Part shown: positions 18,270 through 26,953 of the stretch, one piece after another
How positions within the stretch are numbered: position 1 is the stretch's first letter
How the letters are laid out: every line of letters starts with the position of its first letter
DNA from: Collinsella ihumii
Lineage (GTDB): Bacteria; Actinomycetota; Coriobacteriia; Coriobacteriales; Coriobacteriaceae
Direction of reading: 5' to 3'
NCBI RefSeq assembly: GCF_900046475.1
Contig: NZ_FCOU01000012.1
Location: forward strand, 62,001 to 126,000
DNA: 64,000 nt
The notes under the pieces: model-generated
Told to the model about the DNA's origin: nothing
What the model saw: the letters and a program-made list of their open reading frames with translations, nothing else
Databases searched by the model: none
Made by a program: the position numbers and the translations under genes

Positions 18270-19173
18270 GCGCCTTCGCCCCCTTTGCACCGATGAGATG
18301 GATGATCAGGATGAAGATGAGCGACATGCCCATCAGCAGCAAGCCGAGCGACCACAGGACATCGTTCTGGACGGAACCGGTCGCGTAGACGGCCATGGAG
18401 GTGGTCAGCGTCGTGGTGATGGTCGACGCGGAATCAAGCAGGCCCTCGGGCATGGCCTCGACGCCGCCGATGACCATGCGGACGGCGAGCGTCTCGCCGA
18501 ACGCACGCGTCATGCCGAGGATGACCGCGGTCATGAGCGACGGCGTGGCGCTCTTGAGCACGACGTGCCAGATGGTCTGCCAACGGGTGTAGCCCAGGGC
18601 GAGCGAACCGTTGCGGTATCCGTCGGGCACGGCGCGCAGCGTATCGATGGACAGCGTCGTGATGGTCGGCAGAATCATCAATGCCAACACGATGGAGCCG
18701 GGAAGGATGCCCAGGCCCAGATCGACGTTGAAGATCACGCGCATCGCGCCGACGATGACATGGAAGCCGATCAGGCCGAACACGACCGACGGGATGCCCA
18801 CGAGCAGCTCGATGAGCGGCTGGAAGTACTTCTGACCGAACTTGGGCTGGATCTCGACGACGAAGATCGCCGCACCGATGGCGATGGGCACCGCGATAAT
18901 CGTGGAGATGACCGTCACCGCGAAGGAGGTGACGATCAGCGGGAGCGCGCCGGTAAACGGCAGGCCGGTCGCCTCGTTCGTGTTTGCGAGGTTCCACGTC
19001 GTTCCCGTGAAGAATTCTGCAATGTTAACGCCGTCCTTGATGAAGGTGGACAACCCGCGCTGAGCAACCATGAGGATGAGCGCCACAACGACAAGTGTCA
19101 CGAGCGCGACGCAGGCGCCCGTGACACTCAAGCCTACCTTCTCAAGGTTGCGTTTTGGCATCTGCTTAGCCAT
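18262..19173 (-). CDS. pstC: Phosphate ABC transporter permease PstC
   Basis: A 303-residue permease with about six membrane helices. The first is near residues 15-40. The segment FTGTTWNLANTNEATGLPFTGALPLI is the conserved periplasmic loop of PstC. The EAA loop is NGSLALGYTRWQTIWHVVLKSA and family motif GIPSVVFGLIGF is present. It partners with PstA. The gene lies 54 bases after pstS and overlaps pstA, so pstSCAB is a single operon. Confidence 0.95.
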   Translation of the reverse strand: MAKQMPKRNLEKVGLSVTGACVALVTLVVVALILMVAQRGLSTFIKDGVNIAEFFTGTTWNLANTNEATGLPFTGALPLIVTSFAVTVISTIIAVPIAIGAAIFVVEIQPKFGQKYFQPLIELLVGIPSVVFGLIGFHVIVGAMRVIFNVDLGLGILPGSIVLALMILPTITTLSIDTLRAVPDGYRNGSLALGYTRWQTIWHVVLKSATPSLMTAVILGMTRAFGETLAVRMVIGGVEAMPEGLLDSASTITTTLTTSMAVYATGSVQNDVLWSLGLLLMGMSLIFILIIHLIGAKGAKARG

Positions 19174-19227
19174 AGCGCACCTTTCGAAAAAGTTCTATGT
19201 ACTGGGCGTAATTCGGACAGGCCGGAA

Positions 19228-20172
19228 TTACTTCTCGGTAACGTTGCCGTCGGCGTCCTTGACCACGGTCATCTGGGACACGGGGATGAAGCCCTGCTCC
19301 TCGACGAGCGAGCCCTGGACGTCCTCGGAGAGCATGTACTCGAGGAAGGCGGTGGTAACCTCGTCGGCGTCCTTCTTGCAGTACATGTGCTCGGTGGCCC
19401 AGATGGGGAACGAGTTGTCGTAGACGTTCTCGGAGACGGGCTCGACGCCGTTGACCTTGATGGCCTTGAACTTGGTGTCGTCGAAGTGGGAGAAGTCGAG
19501 GTAGGAGATAGCGTTGTCGGTGGAACCGATCTGGGTCACGACGTCGCCGGACTTGTCGAGCTCAGCCTCGCCCTTGAAGGTGGACTCGGGCTGGCCGGCG
19601 CCAAAGACGGCGGCCTCGAAGGTGGCGCGGGTGCCGGAGCCGGACTTGCGGTTCATGACGTAGATCGCGGCGTCGTCGCCACCGACCTCGGACCAGTTGG
19701 TGATCTCGCCGGAGAAGATGCCCTTGAGCTGCTCAAGGGTCAGATCGTCGACGGTGACGTTCATGGAGACGACGGGACCCATGCCGACGACGGCGACCTC
19801 ATGGTCGACGAGGTCCTCGCACTGGTCGGCCTCGAGCTTGGTCTCGGCGAACACGTCGGAGTTGCCGATGGTCACGGTGCCGTCCGCGACAGCGGTCAGG
19901 CCGGTGCCGGAACCGTTGCCGGAGCCGGTGATGGAGACATCGGGGTTCTCGGCCATGAACTGTTCAGCGGCGGCCTCGACGAGAGCCTGGAAGGAGGAAG
20001 CGCCGTCATAGGTGACGGTACCGGTCAGCGAGGAGCTCCCGGAAGCGCCAGCGGAACCGGCAGCGGTGGAGGCGGTGTCGCCGCCGCAACCAGCAAGACC
20101 GAGGCCGGCAACAGCAGCAAGGCCACCGGCGAAACCGAGGAACTGACGACGAGAGCAAGCGTAGTCGAACAT
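19228..20172 (-). CDS. pstS: Phosphate-binding lipoprotein PstS
   Basis: A 314-residue substrate-binding protein. The start at 20172 follows AAAGGAG. The N-terminus has a twin-arginine-type motif SRRQFLGFAGG, then a hydrophobic stretch and the lipobox LAGC, so it is probably exported by Tat and lipid-anchored. A Ser/Gly/Ala linker follows. Phosphate-contacting features are visible: DGASSFQ, GSGNGSGTG, GNSDVF and KSGSGTRATFE. It binds orthophosphate outside the membrane and delivers it to PstCA. Upstream lie direct repeats that resemble a Pho box. Confidence 0.95.
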   Translation of the reverse strand: MFDYACSRRQFLGFAGGLAAVAGLGLAGCGGDTASTAAGSAGASGSSSLTGTVTYDGASSFQALVEAAAEQFMAENPDVSITGSGNGSGTGLTAVADGTVTIGNSDVFAETKLEADQCEDLVDHEVAVVGMGPVVSMNVTVDDLTLEQLKGIFSGEITNWSEVGGDDAAIYVMNRKSGSGTRATFEAAVFGAGQPESTFKGEAELDKSGDVVTQIGSTDNAISYLDFSHFDDTKFKAIKVNGVEPVSENVYDNSFPIWATEHMYCKKDADEVTTAFLEYMLSEDVQGSLVEEQGFIPVSQMTVVKDADGNVTEK

Positions 20173-20292
20173 GGTTCTCCTTTCGCGAATTCTGCGATTC
20201 GCAACATCCGTGCGGGCGGCCATGCAGACCCGTCCGCGTTTCGACTACGTACTCTATCGCGCGTTCACCGGGCGATTTTGCTCGCTCGCGTC

Positions 20293-20356
20293 TTATTACG
20301 ATGCTCTGACTAAGATTTACCTTCAGATTTCTACCGGTTTACACGGTCCTTACAAT
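20293..20356 (-). promoter_or_regulatory. Candidate Pho box and -10 element of pstS
   Basis: On the minus strand the tetramers GTAA, GTAA, GAAA and GTAA occur at exact 11-base steps (plus-strand positions 20350, 20339, 20328 and 20317). An 11-base period is the spacing of PhoB/PhoP direct-repeat operators. A TAATAA -10-like element lies at 20293-20298, so the repeats would cover the -35 region, as expected for a phosphate-starvation activator. The response regulator gene is not in this window. Confidence 0.55.
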
Positions 20357-20462
20357 GACACCGTGTGGTAAAGCGCTTCATCGCGACTATCAGCATCCGC
20401 CATGGGGACGGATACCCGCGGCTTTGCGCCCCGCGCCGCGCAGGCCGCAACCTCCTCCGGGC

Positions 20463-20677
20463 GAAAGTGGCTAGAAATTTCCGTTTTGCTGTAGCTGAAC
20501 CGGTATTGAGGGGCAGGAAGCCCGCCGCCGGCACCCGTCTCCCCCTTTAAGCGCCCAATTCGGGGATCTTGTGGTTCAGAGACCGACTTCACAACCGGCC
20601 AATACAGCCAAGACGGCTCATCCGGATATCTCCGCCGCGCCTGGCTTACAGCAAAACAGATATTTCTAGCCACTTTC
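20463..20677. repeat. Inverted-repeat element, 31-bp arms (MITE-like)
   Basis: Arms at 20463-20493 and 20647-20677 match at 29 of 31 positions (GAAAGTGGCTAGAAAT then, after variation, GTTTTGCTGTA). They enclose about 150 bases without a credible gene. The flanks just outside the arms are also related (CCTCC on both). It lies between pstS and the M20 dipeptidase. Confidence 0.75.
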
Positions 20678-20705
20678 CTCGGGGAGGGCAGCATCGGCGG
20701 GGACC

Positions 20706-20788
20706 GATGACACAGAACGGGCCGTTTGGCACGCTAAAGGGGGTCTGTAATTGCCTTTAGCGTGCCAAACGGCCCGTTCTGTGTCATC
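20706..20788. repeat. 35-bp-arm perfect hairpin
   Basis: Arms 20706-20740 and 20754-20788 are perfectly complementary (GATGACACAGAACGGGCCGT and onward) around a 13-base loop. It is downstream of the dipeptidase gene. No T-run follows, so it is a repeat rather than an ordinary terminator. Confidence 0.85.
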
Positions 20789-20871
20789 TCGGAACTCTGC
20801 GCTCCCGCAAGACGCGGCGGCACGCCCGCTCGAGCGCGCCGCCGCATGCAGAGATGAATTAATCAGCGTTC

Positions 20872-22284
20872 CTAGAACTCAACGTCCATGAGGCGCAGGA
20901 TGGACAGGATGTACATCTTGAGCGCACCCTTGAGCTGCGCCTCGCTCGCGCACTCGTTGGGGCCGTGCATGGACCCGCCCCACGCGGGAAGCTCGAGGCT
21001 GTTGTCCTCCGGGCCGAACGAGACGGCGCGCTTGAAGTTTCGAGCATACGTGCCGCCGCCCATGGAGAGCAGCTCGGCGGGCTTTCCGGTGACCTCCTGG
21101 TAGACGTCGAGCAGCGTCTGGACGGCAGGATGGTCGGCGGATACCGAGAACGGCACGTTGGCGTGGTCGATCGCAAGCGCGGCGCCGAAGCGACCCGCCA
21201 CCTCACTGCACGTGGCCTCGAGCTGCTCGGCCGTCGTGCTGTCGGGGAAGCGCACGTCGATCGTCTGGCTGATGCGGCCGTCCGCGACCTCGATCGTGCC
21301 GCCGTTGACGGTCAGCGGGCCGAAGGCCTCGCTGGAGGTCGCAATGCCCAGCGCCTCCCCCGCCGTGTCCGCATGGATGATGGACAGCAGCTCGAGGTAG
21401 GGCTTCTCGGACTCGGCGACGAGATTCGCCTCGCGCAGATACCCGACGATCAGGCCGATGGCGTTGATGGTCCCTTCGGGCAGCGACGCGTGGCCGCCGA
21501 TACCGTGCGCGCTGATGCGCGTGCGCCCGGGGGCGATGGCCTCGATGTCGATGCGGTCGGCATTGGCGACCGGAGCCGGGCATGCGGAGGCATCGACGGA
21601 GAGCTCGCACACCGACTCGGACGGAATGGCGTTCGTGGCCTCGGCGCCGCTCCAGGAAACGATGCGGCCGCCCTCGATCGGACCGCTCGTGAACGTGGCG
21701 CCGAACTGGCCCTTCTCGGCGTTACAGACCGGGAACTCCGCATCGGGCGTGAACAGGAAGGCGGGATGGTCATGGCCGGCGAGGTAGTGGTGCACGTCGG
21801 TCATGCCCACCTCCTCGTCGCTGCCGAGCAGGGCACGGAAGGTGTAGCGCGGCGTGATCCCCGCATGCTTGAGGTAGGCGCCCGCATAGAGGGACAGCAC
21901 GGCAGGGCCCTTGTCGTCGATCACGCCGCGGCCGAGCAACCAGCCCTCGCGGCGCTCCATGACGAACGGGTCGGTGTTCCAACCGGGACCGGCGGGAACC
22001 ACGTCCACGTGGGCGATCGTCGCGATCTGCGTATCCGACGCACCGGGGATGTCGGCGATGCCAATGTAGCCCTCGTCGTCGCTCGTCTCATACCCGAGCT
22101 TGCGCGCGATGCCCAGCGCGCAGTCCAGGGCGGCGCGGGCGGGGGCGCCGAACGGGGCGCCCGGGGTCCCAGCGTTCTCGTCGGCAACGGACGGGTGGCT
22201 CACGAGATCGGCGATGTCCGCGATGACGTCCTCCCACACCTCGTCAACGTATGCGTCGACGCTGTTCTCGAGCTCTTGATCCAT
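20872..22284 (-). CDS. M20 family metallopeptidase, PepV-like dipeptidase
   Basis: A 470-residue cytoplasmic dipeptidase or carnosinase-type enzyme. Metal-site motifs are TIAHVDVVPAGPGW (His ligand near residue 90), LLGRGVIDDKGPAV (bridging Asp near 121), LLGSDEEVGMTD (Glu pair near 154) and TPDAEFPVCNAEKG. The C-terminal His lies in WGGSMHGPNE. The domain order, catalytic split around a lid domain, and length fit PepV/Sapep. It hydrolyses Xaa-dipeptides using two zinc ions. The next gene, a HAD phosphatase, lies 35 bases upstream and is probably cotranscribed. Confidence 0.9.
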   Translation of the reverse strand: MDQELENSVDAYVDEVWEDVIADIADLVSHPSVADENAGTPGAPFGAPARAALDCALGIARKLGYETSDDEGYIGIADIPGASDTQIATIAHVDVVPAGPGWNTDPFVMERREGWLLGRGVIDDKGPAVLSLYAGAYLKHAGITPRYTFRALLGSDEEVGMTDVHHYLAGHDHPAFLFTPDAEFPVCNAEKGQFGATFTSGPIEGGRIVSWSGAEATNAIPSESVCELSVDASACPAPVANADRIDIEAIAPGRTRISAHGIGGHASLPEGTINAIGLIVGYLREANLVAESEKPYLELLSIIHADTAGEALGIATSSEAFGPLTVNGGTIEVADGRISQTIDVRFPDSTTAEQLEATCSEVAGRFGAALAIDHANVPFSVSADHPAVQTLLDVYQEVTGKPAELLSMGGGTYARNFKRAVSFGPEDNSLELPAWGGSMHGPNECASEAQLKGALKMYILSILRLMDVEF

Positions 22285-22319
22285 ATCGTGTCTCCAATCT
22301 AGATGTTGAAAGCGTGCTG

Positions 22320-22991
22320 TTAGAGAGAGACGCCCAGCACCTTGGCGACTTCCCCCATACCGTGGCAGATGACATCCGCACCGACCTCTTCGTGCTCACC
22401 GGGCTTGGCGGTGCCGGTGTAGACGGCGATGCAGGGGATGCCGCAGGCGTGCGCGCCCTGCGTATCGTGCTTGCGGTCACCGACCATGACGACCTCGTCG
22501 CAGGTGACGCCAAGCTGGCGCATGGCCTCGCGGATGCAGTCCGCCTTGGTGTCGCGCCCCGGCTCGAGACGGCCCACGATGACCTCGAACGGCGGCAGCC
22601 CGAGCGCGTTGATCATCTCGATGGCCATCGATTCCAGGCGCGACGTGGCGATCGCGATGCGCGTGCCGCGGTCGACAAGGGCCTGCAGCAGCTCCGGCAC
22701 GCCCGGAAGCGGCGGGTAGTCCTCCGGCTTGACCTCGGCGTTGAACAGCTTGCGGTACTCATTGGTGATCGCGATGGCCTCATCGAGGTCGACATGGCAC
22801 AGGTCCATGAAGCCGTCGTACAAGGGAGGTCCGATGAGGCTCGTCATGTCGCCGAGGGAATCGACGTCATATCCGCGGTTCCCCAGCGCCATGCGGGCCA
22901 TGCGCAGGATCGCGGGACTCGTGTCGGCCAGCGTGCCGTCAAAATCGAACAGCACGACCGGCCGGGTGGAAAGATGGAGCGTATCGGGCAT
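22320..22991 (-). CDS. HAD phosphatase, phosphoglycolate phosphatase-like
   Basis: A 223-residue HAD hydrolase. The start at 22991 has AAGGAGG upstream. Motif I is LFDFDGTLADT near residue 14, motif II IAIATSR near 110, motif III the Lys in GRDTKADCI, and motif IV VMVGDRKHDTQGA near 170. The alpha-helical cap and these motifs resemble Gph/PpaX-type enzymes. The substrate is not determined. It precedes the M20 dipeptidase by 35 bases on the same strand. Confidence 0.85.
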   Translation of the reverse strand: MPDTLHLSTRPVVLFDFDGTLADTSPAILRMARMALGNRGYDVDSLGDMTSLIGPPLYDGFMDLCHVDLDEAIAITNEYRKLFNAEVKPEDYPPLPGVPELLQALVDRGTRIAIATSRLESMAIEMINALGLPPFEVIVGRLEPGRDTKADCIREAMRQLGVTCDEVVMVGDRKHDTQGAHACGIPCIAVYTGTAKPGEHEEVGADVICHGMGEVAKVLGVSL

Positions 22992-23182
22992 GGATGCGCC
23001 CTCCTTTTCGTCGCGTAGGCCAACGTCCACCATCATACGACAGCCCGGGGCGGAAAACGCGAGCAGCTTGGAGCTCGCACAAAGCAAGAAGGGCTCGTCG
23101 CCGGCGGAGACGTCGCTTTCGAACAGGTGGGTTTGCCCCGAGTCTCCGATAGACCGCCATGGATACGGTAGCCCAGCGAAGG

Positions 23183-23270
23183 TTATTCATGAAAAAGCAC
23201 GGGGCCGCCATCTCCTATCCTGCGGGAATGTCGAATCGGCCCTTCTACGTTCATGAAAAAGTGCGGATCG
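23183..23270. repeat. TTCATGAAAAAG direct repeat pair
   Basis: TTCATGAAAAAGCACGG at the left and TTCATGAAAAAGTGCGG at the right bracket about 55 bases. The organisation resembles the TTCATGAA-bounded repeats at 6295, 13894 and 58659, but the internal core differs. Confidence 0.55.
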
Positions 23271-23681
23271 GGGACCGCGGCGGAGCGGCGGTAAGCTCTG
23301 CCCTGCCCCGCCGCAGTCGCGGGGCGCTTTATCCAGGGTGGCTAACAGGGGTCGACCAAAAAGCCGCTATCACGGTGCACAAAACGCATGAACATGAATT
23401 TGGTATCAATAAACCGCATATAGTATGTGAAACAGCCTGAACGGGCAATCAACGACCTGCGGTTTTGTTGATGACTCTGCAGGGGGAATCATGCATCTGG
23501 GCTCTGAGGGTCGGAAATAGCTGGATGATTGATACCAAATTGATCTGAACCTAGCCGCCGCGATCCAATATCGGCTCGATCAGGGAAGAGACGGGATCCC
23601 TCGCAGGCAAAACCCTTCAAGCTGCCCAGAAAGCATGGTATGGATACCAGATCGTAGCTCCTGAATGCCCGCTGAGTACCG
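23271..23681. other. Intergenic stretch with a 14-bp inverted repeat
   Basis: No gene is seen. AATTTGGTATCAAT (about 23398-23411) and its inverse ATTGATACCAAATT (about 23530-23543) enclose about 120 bases, suggesting a small inverted-repeat element. The stretch is poorer in G and C than its surroundings. Confidence 0.5.
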
Positions 23682-24005
23682 CTAATGACCCGCCGTGTTG
23701 AGATTCAGCAGGACCACGCCGACGACGCACAGGATGATGCCCACCGCGCTCGCGACATTGAGCTGCTCGTGAAACACGAGCGCCGAGATGGCGGTCGTCG
23801 CGACGATGCCCACGGCGCACCATGTCGCGTAGGCGACCGACAGATCGACCGTCAGCAGCGCGCGGGCAAGGCACAGATAGCATGCGACATAGCAGATGAC
23901 GGTCAGAACGCTCCAGCCGAACTGGGTGAAGCCCGCCGAGAGCTTCAGGCAGGTCGTCGCCACGATCTCGCAACCGATGGCCCCGGCCAGCAGCAGATAT
24001 CCCAT
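23682..24005 (-). CDS. Small multidrug resistance (SMR) family transporter
   Basis: A 107-residue protein with four membrane helices. The start at 24005 has AAAGGGG upstream and gives the conserved MGYLLLAGAIGCEIVATTCL beginning, with the proton-coupling Glu near position 14. YATWCAVGIVATT matches the second conserved segment with the aromatic Trp near residue 64. SMR pumps of the EmrE/QacE type work as dimers and export lipophilic cations or guanidinium by proton exchange. It lies downstream of rpsA behind a terminator. Confidence 0.87.
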   Translation of the reverse strand: MGYLLLAGAIGCEIVATTCLKLSAGFTQFGWSVLTVICYVACYLCLARALLTVDLSVAYATWCAVGIVATTAISALVFHEQLNVASAVGIILCVVGVVLLNLNTAGH

Positions 24006-24027
24006 ATTCCCGTCCCCTTTCGCCACG

Positions 24028-24059
24028 AAAAAGCCCCGGCGCCGTCAAGCACCGGGGCT
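24028..24059 (-). terminator. Intrinsic terminator of rpsA
   Basis: AGCCCCGG and CCGGGGCT pair around a 12-base loop. On the minus strand a TTTTT run follows. It ends rpsA before the SMR gene. Confidence 0.8.
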
Positions 24060-24085
24060 CAAAGCTATACAGCTAGACGCTCGCG

Positions 24086-25246
24086 TTACTCAGCGTCCTC
24101 GTCCTTCTTCTCGGACGGCAGCGGAGCAACCTCGATCTCCACGCCGAGGGTCTCGGCGGCGGACTTCATCGAGAGGCTGATGCGACGACGGTCGAGGTCG
24201 ATCTCCATGACCTTGACCTGGACCTTGGCGCCGACATGGGTGACCTGCGAAGGCTGGTCCACGTGCTTGTTGGCCATCTCGGAGATGTGCACGAGGCCCT
24301 CGATACCCTCACCGAGGTCGACGAACGCGCCGAAGGGCACGAGCTTGGTGACGGTGCCCTCGACGATAGCGCCGACGGGGTACTTCTTGACGAGCGCGCG
24401 CCACGGATCCTCGGTGGTCTGCTTGAGACCGAGGGAGATGCGCTCGCGGTTGAGGTCGACATCCAGAACCTCGACCTCGACCTCCTGGCCGACCTTGACG
24501 ACCTCGGAGGGGTGGTTAACGTGGTTCCAGGAGAGCTCGGAGATGTGGATGAGGCCGTCGATGCCGCCCAGATCCACGAAGGCGCCGAAGTCCACGATGG
24601 AGGAGACGGTGCCCTTGAGGCGCATGCCGCTCTTGAGCTTGGAGAGGATCTCGGTGCGCTCGGCCTTACGGGACTCCTCGAGCACCACGCGACGGGACAG
24701 CACGACGTTGTTGCGGTTGCGGTCCATCTCGATGACGCGAGCCTCGATGGAGGTGTGCAGGTAGGAGCTGAGGTCCTTGACGCGACGGAGGTCGACGAGC
24801 GACGCGGGCAGGAAGCCGCGCAGGCCGATGTCGAGGATCAGGCCGCCCTTGACGACCTCGATGACCTCGCCCTCGACGTTCTCGCCGGAGTTGAACTTCT
24901 CCTCGATGCGGTTCCAGGCGCGCTCGTACTCAGCACGCTTCTTGGAGAGGACCAGACGACCGTCCTTGTCCTCCTTCTGGAGCACGAGAGCCTCGATGGG
25001 ATCGCCCAGCGAGACGATGTCTGCAGGGTTGGCATCCTTGCGGATGGAAAGCTCGCGCACGGGAATGACGCCCTCGGACTTGAATCCGATGTCGACGAGA
25101 ACCTCGTCGCGCTCGATCTTCACGACGGTGCCGTTGACCAGATCTCCCTCGTCGAAATCGGTGATCGTGCCGTCGATGAGGCTGTTCATCTCCTCCTCAT
25201 TGACATCATCGAGGGAGAAAATGGACGAGTTCTGAATCTCACTCAA
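24086..25246 (-). CDS. rpsA: 30S ribosomal protein S1 (four S1 domains)
   Basis: A 386-residue protein with four consecutive S1 RNA-binding domains. Recognisable strands include GDLVNGTVVKIERDEVLVDI, GLRGFLPASLVD, VDFGAFVDLGGIDGLIHISE and VPFGAFVDLGEGIEGLVHIS. Four domains is the usual actinobacterial and Gram-positive form. It binds mRNA near the small subunit and promotes translation initiation. The start appears to be a TTG with AAAGGGG upstream, a weak start that is unusual for a ribosomal protein; the next ATG is 19 codons inside the conserved region. The C-terminus is acidic. Confidence 0.93.
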   Translation of the reverse strand: MSEIQNSSIFSLDDVNEEEMNSLIDGTITDFDEGDLVNGTVVKIERDEVLVDIGFKSEGVIPVRELSIRKDANPADIVSLGDPIEALVLQKEDKDGRLVLSKKRAEYERAWNRIEEKFNSGENVEGEVIEVVKGGLILDIGLRGFLPASLVDLRRVKDLSSYLHTSIEARVIEMDRNRNNVVLSRRVVLEESRKAERTEILSKLKSGMRLKGTVSSIVDFGAFVDLGGIDGLIHISELSWNHVNHPSEVVKVGQEVEVEVLDVDLNRERISLGLKQTTEDPWRALVKKYPVGAIVEGTVTKLVPFGAFVDLGEGIEGLVHISEMANKHVDQPSQVTHVGAKVQVKVMEIDLDRRRISLSMKSAAETLGVEIEVAPLPSEKKDEDAE

Positions 25247-25626
25247 AGGTGGACCCCTTTCGAACTATGGGGCCCCGATTGCTAGGACCTGCAGATTGCA
25301 CGTGCGTCCAGGCGGGTGCCCGGCTGCGGTGCGCACCGTTTGGAACTTCTCGGGAGCCGACAGATACTGATGTGAGCGTATGCTCACGTTCGTCTAGACT
25401 ACGTGGAATCGCTCTGATTTTCAAGGTCAAAGACGGATTTTTACGTAAACACGGTTTGAAAAGAGTTCCCGTCTCTCCACCGAATAGTCACGACTGCAAT
25501 CGCTCCGATAACAAAAGTGTAAGCGAAGCGGATGGCATGCATTCATCAGAATGGGTACAACAGACGCATATGCATCACCGGCGTTCATGCAATCCCGCCG
25601 CGATTCGACCCGTAAAGGAGGTGCAC
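25247..25626. other. Divergent intergenic region, rpsA / HAD gene
   Basis: No gene is seen. It must carry the rpsA promoter. GTGAGC and GCTCAC form a short inverted repeat at 25372-25387 that could be an operator. The stretch from 25420 to 25560 is AT-richer. Confidence 0.4.
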
Positions 25627-26394
25627 ATGCTGAAAGCCGTGGTATTCGACATGGACCAGACCCTGCTCGACATCAACCTAAGCGCCTTTATCGCGGTGCT
25701 CGCCAAGGAGGAGTCCGCGCTGCTTGCGGACATCGGGCGCAGGAACCCCCTGTCCATGTTCGCCGCGTACACGGCAGCGCTGCTCGACGTCAACCGCGCG
25801 GAGCGCGACAACACGTGCACCAACCGGGAGCTGTTCGACGCGGCCATCGAGCGGCGCGGCGGCGTGGTGCTGTCGGACCCCGTCATCGCCGACGCGCTCA
25901 CCTATTACGAGCGCGAGATCCTGCCCGGGCGCAACGACGCCATCATCGACGCGCGCCCCATGAAGGGGGCCGCCGAGGCCATCGAGGCGATGCTCTCGCG
26001 CGGGCTGCGCATCGCCCTGCTCACCAACCCGAGCTTCGGCGCCGCCTGCATCGAGTGCCGCATGGGCTGGGGACACCTGCTCGACGTGCCGTTCGAGCTC
26101 GTAACGACCATGGAGAACACGCGCCGCGTAAAGCCGAACCCCGAATACTACACCGATGCGCTCGACGAGCTGGGACTGAAGCCGTCGGAGGTCCTCATGG
26201 TCGGCAACGACCGCCAGCGGGACTTCCCAACCCCCGACATCGGGCTGCAGACCGCCTTCGTCGGCCGCGGGACCCCGGTGCGCGCAACCTGGTGCGGCCG
26301 CATGGACCAGTTCGCCGAGAGCTTCGATGAGATCGAGCAGCGCTTCTACAAGCGCGCGGAGCGCAACCTCATCGACCTCGTGCAGGAGGTCTGA
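25627..26394 (+). CDS. HAD-superfamily hydrolase
   Basis: A 255-residue protein. The start at 25627 follows AAAGGAGG. Motif I is VVFDMDQTLLDINL near residue 7, with Gln in place of the usual Gly after the second Asp. Motif II is ALLTNPS near 140, motif III the Lys in RRVKPNPEYY near 172, and motif IV VLMVGNDRQRDF near 193, where Asn replaces the common Gly-Asp spacing. These features fit a phosphatase of the HAD fold with a C1 cap. The substrate is unknown. Confidence 0.8.
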   Translation: MLKAVVFDMDQTLLDINLSAFIAVLAKEESALLADIGRRNPLSMFAAYTAALLDVNRAERDNTCTNRELFDAAIERRGGVVLSDPVIADALTYYEREILPGRNDAIIDARPMKGAAEAIEAMLSRGLRIALLTNPSFGAACIECRMGWGHLLDVPFELVTTMENTRRVKPNPEYYTDALDELGLKPSEVLMVGNDRQRDFPTPDIGLQTAFVGRGTPVRATWCGRMDQFAESFDEIEQRFYKRAERNLIDLVQEV

Positions 26395-26481
26395 CCGCGC
26401 GCGGCGCCCCGCTGCGGGAACGGGCACGCTCAGGCACCTATCGATTAGCATTCCCTAATAGGCACGTATTCTGCACTGTTC

Positions 26482-26512
26482 TTGTTATTTATTATGCAGT
26501 TTCACATATAAT
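26482..26512 (+). promoter_or_regulatory. Promoter with consensus TATAAT
   Basis: TATAAT at 26507-26512 is a perfect -10. A TTGTTA at 26482-26487 is 19 bases upstream, longer than ideal. The predicted start, near 26519, coincides with the left inverted repeat of the element that holds the 39-aa ORF. Confidence 0.5.
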
Positions 26513-26574
26513 CAAGTTGTACCAGCAAAGTCCGCTGTGGGCGGCGCTCTAATTCCTTGATTGGAGTGTCGCTT

Positions 26575-26694
26575 ATGAACATCTTCAGTGTTCTTGAAGT
26601 CCTGAAAGCCCTGGCGAGTGCCCTTGCGGACCTCGCCAGCATAGGCCGATTCCTTTTCGACCTATGGAAGGAGAATAAACAGAGAAACGGATGA
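26575..26694 (+). CDS. 39-aa amphipathic small protein
   Basis: A 39-codon frame with TTGGAG about nine bases before the ATG. The product has a hydrophobic or amphipathic body (MNIFSVLEVLKALASALADL, then IGRFLFDLW) and ends in a charged tail KENKQRNG. Size, hydrophobic helix and charged C-terminus resemble type I toxin peptides or small membrane peptides, but no family is recognised. It has its own TATAAT promoter and a following hairpin, all inside a 275-bp inverted-repeat element. It is too short for usual gene callers. Confidence 0.5.
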   Translation: MNIFSVLEVLKALASALADLASIGRFLFDLWKENKQRNG

Positions 26695-26707
26695 CGAAGG
26701 GAGATGG

Positions 26708-26735
26708 ATGAAGCCCGGCGGCAACCGGGCTTCAT
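26708..26735 (+). terminator. Hairpin after the 39-aa ORF
   Basis: ATGAAGCCCGG and CCGGGCTTCAT form a perfect 11-bp stem with a CGGCAA loop, 13 bases after the stop codon. The following tail is AT-rich but has no long T-run. Confidence 0.65.
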
Positions 26736-26953
26736 AAATCAACAGTACCTTGCGCCGCCCGCCTAAGTTAATCGCTCCGGGCTTTGCTGGTACACCAATA
26801 GTGTACCACGGCACGATTCGCTTCATTCAAAACCGCCTCGATTCGGCTTTGAATCCATCATGCCGTTGGCCTTCGGTCTTGCTTCATCCCACCGTTTGCC
26901 ATGTCGTCTACAGAAACCCTATTGATTTTGCGCCTAAGACACTTGGAGCGGGG

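Larger units (their letters stand above)
26519..26793. repeat. 275-bp inverted-repeat element carrying a small gene
   Basis: GTACCAGCAAAG at 26519-26530 is mirrored by CTTTGCTGGTAC at 26782-26793. Inside these lie further paired blocks (GTGGGCGGCGC near 26537 and GCGCCGCCCGC near 26752). The interior holds a 39-codon ORF and a hairpin. Confidence 0.65.

Noticed and set aside
20331-20760. Several short frames in the pstS-pepV gap
   Set aside because: They lie within palindromic elements and lack ribosome binding sites.
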